This document shows positions 56,483 to 64,000 of a stretch of DNA of 64,000 bases, piece after piece. The notes under the pieces are model-generated. The model saw only the letters and a program-made list of their open reading frames with translations. It was not told the origin of the DNA and ran no database searches. Both the position numbers and the translations under genes were made by a program. Origin of the DNA: Gari tellinella (Eukaryota > Mollusca > Bivalvia > Cardiida > Psammobiidae); NCBI GenBank assembly GCA_922989275.2, contig OV277871.1, forward strand, positions 25,120,693-25,184,692, read 5' to 3'. Within the stretch, counting starts at the first letter, position 1. Every line of letters begins with the position of its first letter.

Positions 56483-57483
56483 GGGTGTATCCAACCCATA
56501 AGCGATTTTTTTCAAAGTATCAAACTTTTTTTTTTATCATTGTTTTTTTTGGAAGAGCTATTTATAATGAATGAATAAATGGGGGAAAAAATATGGTGGT
56601 GTTCTTTTTTTGAGCTACAGCTATTTGAAAAAGGTATGTCAAATTTGGACTTTTTCTCTCAAATTTTACCCATTCAGAGTACAAGCTTCAGTAAAATCTA
56701 TTTCAAAACAAAACAAACATGGTACTTTGGGTTTTCATTATTTATTTCATGACTATGGTGGTATTTTCACATATAGAAACCAAATTTAGACAAAGCAGGC
56801 ACTAGGTTTGAACAATATGGATCCTCGAATATCAAAAATATACTTTTTATAGGGCATGATTTTATTAGATATTTTAGTTTATGAAAAAAAAAGTAAAAAA
56901 GTTTGAAAATGAAATAGTTCTAGTATTAAACTTTTTCTTATTTTCTACCAAATGAAAGCCAATGCTAAGGCAGTTCAAAATATGAAAAGAAATTGAAAGG
57001 TCAGTGTTGAAAATTTTGAGTTATTTTTTTTGTAAATTTTGTAAGGGGAGATAACTCTTTTTACTTTAATAACTTATTAAAGTAAAAAGAGTTATCTCCC
57101 CTTACAAAGTTTACAAAAAGTACTATATCGATGATATTTAGAGCTTTATAAATTTCACATTTGGTGCCTGTTTTTTCTTAAATTAGTTTTTGTATGAAGA
57201 AATACTACATGTACCATAGATAGGAAATAAATAACACAAAACCAAATTATCTTATTTGTTTTCATTCAAAAATGGATTTTATTGAAGCGGGCTGTTTGAA
57301 AAGAACAAAATAAGAGAAAGTGGGTGGGGTAAATTTTACATGCCATGGAGCCAACTGTTGTTCACCAAAATGTACACTTTTTCTATTCTTTCATTCATCT
57401 TAAATAGCTCTTCAATACAAAACCATCATAAAGTGTTTTCATATACTTTGAAAATTTCTTAAATTCATGACATTGATACACCC
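56483..57483. mobile_element. TTAA-flanked element, copy 2
   Basis: TTAA|GGGTGTATCCAACCC at the left and CATTGATACACCC at the right, followed by TAAA (mutated TTAA). It is collinear with 15009-17438 minus its two nested insertions, and has an extra hairpin at 57028-57119. Confidence 0.85.
57028..57119. repeat. Hairpin of AAGGGGAGATAACTC arms
   Basis: TTGTAAGGGGAGATAACTC and its complement flank a short ACTTTAATAACTT loop. Copy 1 of the host element has only the second arm at this place. Confidence 0.85.
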
Positions 57484-57689
57484 TAAATTCATAACAATTC
57501 TCTGTCTTAAAACTTTAACTTGGATGCGATCTTAGTGGTCTTAATAACAGCGCTATGTTTTATGTCACTGAAATAAAACCAACTTGAAGGCAGGTTTTAC
57601 CCATAATTCAGTGACTTGCCCCAAAATTGGCATCAGTAAACAGTGTAAAACTGATGATACACCACAGTTTGTTGCAACACTTACAAATA

Positions 57690-58191
57690 CAGTACTCCTC
57701 CACACAACGGCCCTTTGAACAACGATTCACTCCTCACAACAACGCTTGCTGCTGTTATCCCAAACAAGACAACTATTAACCTATTCACTACTGCAATGTC
57801 GTGTGCTTAAAATTGTTACATAATGGACATTTTGACAGAAAAAAACTTAATAACGAGTGACAAACAGTTTAGCTTCAAGCTGTTTGCAAATTTAAAGTCA
57901 ATTTCCCTCCCTATAACGACTCCCTCATACCAACGCACACAATTTTGTCTCCAAATGGGTGTCATTGTAAGGGCTGCCATAACTTGATCATGAAAAATCC
58001 TAAGATTTCCAAGTTTTCTATTTTTTAAGCGCGTTTATTTAAAGCAGGTAGAAAGTAAAGCAGAATGCGCCCTAAGGCGCATTCTGTTTTACTTTCAATC
58101 TGCTTTAAGCTACCATCTGCTAGGATAAAAATCCGAAGATTTCGGAAAATTCGGAGAAATGGTAGCCCTGCGTTGTAGAGAGGGAGCGATG
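57690..58191. mobile_element. MITE-5 containing a nested MITE-1a
   Basis: TA|CAGTACTCCTCCACACAAC at the left and GTAGAGAGGGAGCGATG|TA at the right. The element is cut at CATTGT/CGTTGT by the MITE-1a at 57969-58170. It ends 9 bp from the Sushi exon. Confidence 0.8.
57969..58170. mobile_element. MITE-1a nested in MITE-5
   Basis: AAGGGCTGCC start and GGTAGCCCTG end, core 1 hairpin at about 58038-58107, flanks CATTGT and CGTTGT (6 bp, one mismatch). Confidence 0.85.
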
Positions 58192-58200
58192 TACACTTAC

Positions 58201-58371
58201 AAACACATTGGAATGTACGAGTCCATGTCCCATTCAACTGACACGTGATGCGTGGGTTTGGAACTGAAGGTGTATATCCATTGATGCACACGACATCAAC
58301 CACACATCCTAGCGTTTTGCACCCCATACCGGCATAGCCATATGGTATTCCTCTTTCATAGGCGCAATAAG
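58201..58371 (-). CDS. Sushi (CCP) domain exon of a secreted-type protein
   Basis: On the minus strand the acceptor TTTTACAG and donor GTAAGT bound 171 bases, phase 1 in and out, the usual phase for shuffled extracellular modules. The frame shows YCAYERG, then CINGYTP, RITCQLNGTW and a final QCV: the four-Cys, Gly-Tyr and Asn-Gly-Thr-Trp pattern of a Sushi module, plus an extra CKTLGC pair. Such modules mediate binding in complement, adhesion and matrix proteins. Only one further exon of the gene is visible (60158-60226), so protein identity is unknown. A MITE pair lies just beyond the donor. Confidence 0.75.
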
Positions 58372-58445
58372 CTGTAAAATATAAACAGTGCTATATAGAG
58401 GATAATAAATTCCTTCGGATTGATAAGAAAAATCAATCACGAGAA

Positions 58446-58516
58446 TGGGCTGTTATCTGGTTAAAAACGAGTCCGCAGAACGAGTTTTTTTTTTAACCAG
58501 ATAACAACCCATTCGA
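58446..58516. repeat. Hairpin with GTTATCTGGTTAAAAA arms
   Basis: GAATGGGCTGTTATCTGG pairs with CCAGATAACAACCCATTC. It shares the GTTATCTGG block with the 38.5-kb hairpin. Confidence 0.75.
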
Positions 58517-58792
58517 ATGATATATTTTTCATATCCATCCAAAGGCATTGATTATCCTATTTATTATATACATTTTAATGACCTTTTTACAGAGAAAACA
58601 CACATTTGTTTATGCGCGATGTCACAAAAGATAGTGTGACGTGACGTCACAAAAATGATATCGTCACTGTAAAAGTGATAGCATCACTAGTGATGATATC
58701 AACTGTGACGCATATGAAATTTATCTTACTGAGAAATCTCTATATATAATAAATATATGTATATAATAAACACTTATAACGAAAAGGGGATA

Positions 58793-59160
58793 CAGTGTTC
58801 CCTCTCTACAACGACACCCAATTGGAGACACAGATTGTGTGTGTTGTACGGATGGAGTCGTTATAGAAAGGGAACTTTAAGACTTTGCTTACATTTGCAA
58901 ACAGCTTGGAGCCAGATCAGACGCCGCGTAACGCGGCGTCTGATCTGGATTCAAGCTGTTTGTCACTCGTCATTACATTCATTCTATCAAAATCTCCACT
59001 TATATGTCACTTTTAGAAAAACAGCAGACGCCACACTTAAGCAGAAGGTATTACAGCCATGAAAAGGTTGGACATAATTGTCTTGTTTGGGGAAAACCGA
59101 CAAGGGTTGTTGAAAGGAGGGAGTCGTTGTTAGGAGGGCCGTTGTAAAGAGAGAGCACTG
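58793..59160. mobile_element. MITE-5 copy with core 2 hairpin
   Basis: TA|CAGTGTTCCCTCTCTACAAC and GTAAAGAGAGAGCACTG|TA ends. Inside, GCAAACAGCTTGGAGCCAGA and complement with a GCCGCGTAACGCGGC tip. Confidence 0.85.
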
Positions 59161-59529
59161 TATAACAAAATATTTGACTACACATCTCTAGATAATCAAT
59201 ATCTAGTAAAATGGACCTGATTAAAAGAAATTTGGATATAACGAAAGAAATATGACGTAGCCGAGGACATCGTTATGTGACAGTGTGTTCCACTGTAAAG
59301 CGTAGAACATGTTATTCTTTCGCCAAAACCAATGCAATAAAATGTAGATACCGACAATGTTATGATAATATGTGTTCATACGAATATGCTACTTGATAAT
59401 GAAATTAATTAAAACAGTGTCTAATGGTCCTGATAGGATTAAATAAAGCGTATTTTGGCTTCCAAAAGTTATCAAATATCCGTATGTGTTGTCTTCCTAT
59501 TTCATTTGATAACACTACAATATATGGTA

Positions 59530-59886
59530 CAGTGCTCCCTCCCTACAACGGCCCTCCCAACAACGACTCCCTTCTTACAATGACCCTTGCCACAGTTCGC
59601 TAAACAGGACAATTATGTCTAACGCTTTTACTGCTGCAATATTGTCTGCTTAATATTGTCGTCTGCTGTTTTTCTAAAAGTTACATATTGGACATTTTGA
59701 TAGAAGAAACATAATTAAGAGTGACAAACAGCTTGCATCCAGATCAGACGCCGCGTTACGCGGCGTCTGATCTGGATTCAAGCTGTTTGCAAATGTAAGC
59801 CAATTTCCCTCCCTATAACGACTTCCTCCGAACAACGCACACAATCTTTGTCTCCCATTGCGTGTCTCTGTAGAGAGGGAGCACTG
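59530..59886. mobile_element. MITE-5 copy with core 2 hairpin, reversed
   Basis: TA|CAGTGCTCCCTCCCTACAAC and GTAGAGAGGGAGCACTG|TA ends; hairpin GACAAACAGCTTGCATCCAG and complement. Confidence 0.85.
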
Positions 59887-60157
59887 TAATAGCAATTAAA
59901 GAGTGATCCTGGTACATTGTACTGGTACAATTCAGTTACATAGGCAATTAAAAGATGGATAATTTTATCGTTTTAATTCCTTGGTTACTCCTTTAGCAAC
60001 CCCTATACGAAATGTTTTTTTCTCTCCAAATGTTATCAACATACATGATGTATTTGCAACTTGTTATTAGTGATCATATTCAAATTCAGCATAGATACAT
60101 ACATTTTCTATCTATTTTGCTATTTAGTTATTTAACTCTGCAATAAATTCTACTCAC

Positions 60158-60226
60158 GGATGCATTTGGGCGTAAGTGAGGGTATGCATTTTTCCAACGA
60201 TGAGCATGGTTCACTGGCACAAGAAC
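60158..60226 (-). CDS. Cys-rich exon upstream of the Sushi exon
   Basis: The TCGCAG acceptor and ATCC|GTGAGT donor on the minus strand give 69 bases, phase 1 both sides. It encodes SCASEPCSSLEKCIPSLTP and then KCI: four Cys in 22 residues. It precedes the Sushi exon in transcription with matching phase, so the two probably belong to one gene. An alternative acceptor 10 bases earlier (phase 0) is possible. The module is not recognised. Confidence 0.5.
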
Positions 60227-60315
60227 CTGCGATTGCCTTGAACGAATAAGAATATGGCATTACTGATCACACAATATACAGTAAAGAAAAGTCTTTATTA
60301 GCTAATATTTACATT

Positions 60316-60720
60316 CGACCCATTCAATTTCTTTGAACAAAATGACGTTTAATTCGTATAGACGCATTTTTTCTAGGGACGGACTTGTGGATATCTTACG
60401 CAGAGGAGGCTGGGTTTATGGATCTGATCTCCGCGAAACATTTTGTTGCGTTGCCTGAGTAATGCAGTTATGGTTGTTCCTTTTAGGGTACATATTATTC
60501 GTGTTAACAACCTCTAAAATGGATTAAACATACATGCAAACTAATAAAATGTTCACTTAATATTAGAAATTACAGCAAATATAATGTAAATATAAGAAAT
60601 GAACTGACTTTTTGTCGGAAATAAACGACATAAAATGATCGATTGGCAAATTTATCGAATTTGCCGATAATTTTCTGTCGTGTATTTCGCTTAAACGCCG
60701 AAAAAATCAGTTCATTTCTT
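60316..60720 (-). mobile_element. Short copy of the 53.5-kb repeat
   Basis: The reverse complement matches 53521-53815 and 54150-54267 but lacks the block between. The hairpin end (60594-60720) is also shortened. Confidence 0.7.
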
Positions 60721-60913
60721 CAATATAAGTATTTTTAAACAACAACAATGTCAAACGCATTTGAACCAGATTTGAGTTCCCTAACTCGGCATCTGATCAG
60801 GCTCCAAGTGTGCCATTTAGATCTTACTAAGCCGCCAATAATCAATAATTATTTTTTTAAAAAATCTGTCATTTTCAACGTTGTAAATTAAATAGCATCC
60901 GCGTTTCATTTCG

Positions 60914-61472
60914 TATGGTGGCATGGTTCTGACACCACTTACTACTTAGCTTTTCTGAAAAGTTTCAAGTTAATATCTCACATAATTATCTAGTAAATGG
61001 AAAGTGGAATATTTTCATGAAAACCTGATAATTATCGTATCGCGTCAAATGACCTGTAAAGTGCCACATACTTTCACGACATAATATCTAAGTTAACTGA
61101 AACGGTTTCTAAAAAATTTCGTGTTAACTTATCTAAAAATAGATATCCTGTCCCTACCGAAGCCATCCGAATGCATTTTTTTTTACTTTTAGATAACTGG
61201 TAACACGAAACAGTTCTAGTTAATTATCTTGTTAAGTAACTAGATACATTCGTTAAGGGGTTGCAGTTTAAAGCAGAATCATGACAAAGTTCGTGTTCAG
61301 ATTTTTATCTGGTTATCGTGAAAAGTTTCCACATTCCACTTTACAGATAATTATCTGAAAACTAACGCGAAAGTTTTTGCGAAAACTAACTAGTTGAGTA
61401 TTTATGTGAGATATTAACAGGAATCTATCATGATAAATAAGTGGTTAACTGGTGTCAGAATATGCCACCATA
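60914..61472. mobile_element. Element with TATGGTGGCAT ends and exact 6-bp duplication
   Basis: TATGGTGGCATGGTTCTGAC at the left and TCAGAATATGCCACCATA at the right, flanked by ATTTCG (60908-60913) and ATTTCG (61473-61478). No ORF. Confidence 0.9.
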
Positions 61473-61483
61473 ATTTCGTTTAC

Positions 61484-62186
61484 TATGGTGGCATATTTCT
61501 GACACCAGTTAACCACTTAATTATCATGATAGATTCCTGTTAATATCTCACATAAATATTTAACTAGTTACTTATCTAGAAAACGTTCGCGTTAGTTTTC
61601 AGATAATAATCGGGTAAGTGGAATGATACAGGTCAGATACAGCTGTGAAAACATTATTCTTTCCCGTTTTTAAAAACGCAAACGAAATGCAAACGCATTG
61701 CATTAAAATGTAGAAAATGACTACTTCTTGCCAATTCTGAAAGTTAATTTAAACTGGGAAGGAAAACAGTTAGGAACCCGGTCAGACTCCGGGTTACCCG
61801 GCGTCTGATCTGGCTCCAAATTGTTTGCAAGGGAAATAATATATTTAGCGTAAAAGTCTTAATTGGGAAATAATAACATTTTCTCCACTGTATATGCTTA
61901 ATGAATGTCATAAGTGCATTTTAGTGGTTTAGAACCTTTATTAGGACTCATATGACTCTTCTGTGAAGGAGGTTGATTACTGCAATGAATATCGCCGAAC
62001 ATCACCAAATCAATTAATTTGTGGTGACAGTATATGGCACTAACAGTTCATTTTGTCGCGTTAAGATACTTATCAGGTTTTCTCGAAAAAATCCACTATC
62101 GACTTACTAGATAATTATGTCAGATATTAACTGGATTTTTTTCAGAAAAGCTAAGTGGTAGCTGGTGTCAGAACCATGCCACCATA
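61484..62186. mobile_element. Second TATGGTGGCAT element, exact 6-bp duplication
   Basis: TATGGTGGCATATTTCTGAC at the left and TCAGAACCATGCCACCATA at the right, flanked by GTTTAC (61478-61483) and GTTTAC (62187-62192). It holds a nested core 2 hairpin at 61762-61829. Confidence 0.9.
61762..61829. repeat. Core 2 hairpin nested in the second TATGGTGG element
   Basis: AAAACAGTTAGGAACCCGGT pairs with GATCTGGCTCCAAATTGTTT; tip CCGGGTTACCCGG. Confidence 0.75.
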
Positions 62187-62284
62187 GTTTACAAAGGGGA
62201 ATATTAAAGTTTTTCTGCCTGTATTTGGGTTTAAGAAATAGTGATGCAGGATGAAAATGAACACAATCCATTTAAACAAGACAG

Positions 62285-62357
62285 CCAAACAGCATGGCGA
62301 CTGACCAGATACCGATGCACTCTGGTTTGCATCTGATTAGGCTCAAACTGTTTGCAA
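62285..62357. repeat. Worn core 2 hairpin
   Basis: CCAAACAGCATGGCGACTGA pairs loosely with the following ATTAGGCTCAAACTGTTTG. A half copy follows at 62655-62690. Confidence 0.5.
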
Positions 62358-62826
62358 TTAACACAATTCTTTAAATACAAACGTGTCTATTTGAAAACAA
62401 TAACATGACCTTAGTGGAAATTAAATATCCAATCTTACGTCCGCTCTTTCCAATTAATGGATGTGTCAAAGAAATATTGCAACTGGGCGCATTGACCCCA
62501 AGTCTTAAAATGGACATCAGTGATTTTTTTACAAATTCAAAACTATGAGTCAGGTTAAAAAAATCACTGGACATTACCGGTTTACAATTAAGTCAAAACA
62601 ATATTTGAACAAAAAGGGTTGATTTCAAAAATAGATTGACAATAAAAACCACACTGAATAGTACAGGCTCTGATCAGAGGGCTCCTAACGATTTCGAAAA
62701 GTCAGGATTGTTTTCTTTCAGAATATGTCTGACACAAGCCTGAACTTTTTCCTGGACAAATCTTTCATTACATTATTCTATGTATATCCAATGTTATAGT
62801 TATGAAGATAGTTGCTCAGAGTGGGT

Positions 62827-63082
62827 CAGGGCTGCCATTTCTCCGGATTTTTCCTAAATCTTCGGATTTTTTTTCTAGTTCATGGTAGCTTAAAGCAGGC
62901 TGAAAGTAAAGCAGAATGCGCCTTAAGGCGCATTCTGCTTTACTTTCAGCCTGCTTTAAGCAGCCACGTGTCAACAAAACTAGAAACAGGCGATTGGGAA
63001 AAGATACGATTCGTAAAATCGCACTTGAAAAATTCAAATTTGGAAATCTTAGGATTTTTTATGTCAAATTATGGCAGCCCTG
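62827..63082. mobile_element. MITE-1a, exact 6-bp duplication
   Basis: CAGGGCTGCCATTTCTCCGG start and GGCAGCCCTG end, flanked by GTGGGT (62821-62826) and GTGGGT (63083-63088). Perfect core 1 hairpin 62893-62959. The best-preserved copy of this family here. Confidence 0.95.
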
Positions 63083-63391
63083 GTGGGTGCAGTTTTATTA
63101 TATGAATATTCATCTGCAGGAGATTTAGAGTATTGACTGAATCATTACACGACGCATTAATATGTTGTACCTGTCTAGATACTGTCCGAAAAGTTTGATG
63201 TCTGAAACGATTCTTGGATTTAATAATCTGGACATTTTGTTATAATAGAAACTACAAATGTATAATCCGTTCGAAACAGTTTGTATTCAAACGAGATGAC
63301 GACTAACACGGTGTCTAGTTACTGTCTACTGTGAATCCAAATTGTTTGGGATAAAAAACGTTCACACATTTTGATCCCAGTCATTTTCGGT

Positions 63392-63450
63392 GCAAACAGT
63401 CTGGAGCCTGACTAGCTGCCGACGCCGCGATCAGGCTCCAAACTGTTTGC
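63392..63450. repeat. Core 2 hairpin
   Basis: GCAAACAGTCTGGAGCCTGA pairs with ATCAGGCTCCAAACTGTTTG. Confidence 0.8.
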
Positions 63451-63537
63451 CACTTAGATCAAAATAAACAATTAGAAGTTTCAAAAGGGTTGTCTTTTTG
63501 TACACACTATTTTTGTGTTTGCTTAAGCAGGGATTCC

Positions 63538-63784
63538 ATTTCTCCGGATTTTTCCTAAGTATTCGGATTTTTATCCTAGCAGATCGTAGCTTAAAACAGG
63601 CTCAAAGTAAAGCAGAATGCGCCTTAAGGCGCATTTTGCTTTACTTTCAGCCTTTTTTTAAGCAGTCCTGTGTCTTCAAAACAAGAAACAGACTATGAGA
63701 TAAAGGTACGATTAGTAAAATTGCGTCTGAAAAATAGAAACTTTGAAATCGTAGGATTTTTATGATCAACTTATGGCAGCCCTG
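63538..63784. mobile_element. MITE-1a copy
   Basis: CAGGGATTCCATTTCTCCGG start and GGCAGCCCTG end; flanks CTTAAG and TTTAAG (6 bp, one mismatch). Confidence 0.85.
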
Positions 63785-63902
63785 TTTAAGTTCCATCTAA
63801 CCCTTTCGGCACCAAATAAATGGGTGAATTTTACCCCTTCACCGTTTTTTGTCTTCTGCTTCGATATTGGCGTCTGGAAGAACGTTTCAAAGTAAGATTT
63901 AA

Positions 63903-64000
63903 CCCTTTCCCCTATAGAAACGACTTTTAGCGTATTTAATTTATTCCTCCGCTGATGAAAATAGTTCCAGTTTATACCTTCATGAACAATTACCATTACA
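63903..64000. mobile_element. MITE-1b left end, running off the window
   Basis: TTAA|CCCTTTCCCCTATAG, followed by the usual AATTTATTCCTCCGCTGATG and AATAGTTCCAGTTTATAC blocks. Confidence 0.8.

Noticed and set aside
62371..62574. Minus-strand 67-codon ORF as another exon of the Sushi gene
   Set aside because: It has a GTAAG-like donor but no Cys pattern, no clear acceptor and an incompatible phase.
9453..63450. Repeated palindromes as a CRISPR-like array
   Set aside because: Copies are widely scattered, carry transposon termini and target duplications, and lie in eukaryotic introns.

Overview
This window is eukaryotic nuclear DNA: AT-rich, intron-containing and saturated with transposons. 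It shows one well-supported host gene, two exons of a second gene, a dead non-LTR retrotransposon, and dozens of short inverted-repeat elements. Three things suggest a mollusc, probably a bivalve: an IAP gene with BIR and RING domains, the style of the LINE with its TATC tail, and repeats containing TTATCTCCCCTTAC. That assignment is inference; no single marker proves it.

Layout. 1-2,310 holds ten copies of a GTAACGGAAATTT motif. 2,485-8,122 is a degenerate APE-type LINE (endonuclease, reverse transcriptase, C-terminal Cys/His motif) whose 3' end is amplified in tandem. 8,517-11,420 is an inverted duplication whose arms each carry what looks like a first coding exon. 12,051-14,340 is an element with a repeated TGTCCCGTAGATTAG motif and a frameshifted coding remnant. 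15,005-17,442 is a TTAA-flanked element with two nested insertions. 17,913-24,323 is bounded by long inverted repeats carrying GGAAAACTATCGTAACT and is filled with SINEs and MITEs. 25,983-28,113 has TTTTCGCTACC motifs at both ends.

29,680-44,103 (+) is the main gene: an inhibitor-of-apoptosis protein of about 780 residues in eight coding exons, with two BIR domains, a lysine-rich linker and a C-terminal C3HC4 RING. All exon phases agree. Its introns are full of MITEs, a hAT element with a perfect 8-bp target duplication, and a Tigger-like element. The end of the last exon is repeated about five more times downstream.

44,830-58,000 is mostly hairpin MITEs, SINE-like units and TTAA elements. 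58,201-60,226 (-) carries two phase 1-1 exons of a secreted-type protein (one Sushi/CCP module and one Cys-rich segment). 60,300-64,000 is again transposons, including two adjacent elements with perfect 6-bp target duplications.

How it fits together. The recurring theme is modular transposon structure. The same palindromic cores appear inside elements with different ends and target duplications (TTAA, TA, 5-6 bp). Several unrelated-looking families share one architecture: a short family-specific motif with a CG followed by TAC or TAA, repeated many times near the ends. These motif-repeat elements are the best candidates here for something undescribed. All boundaries were read by eye; no database search was run.
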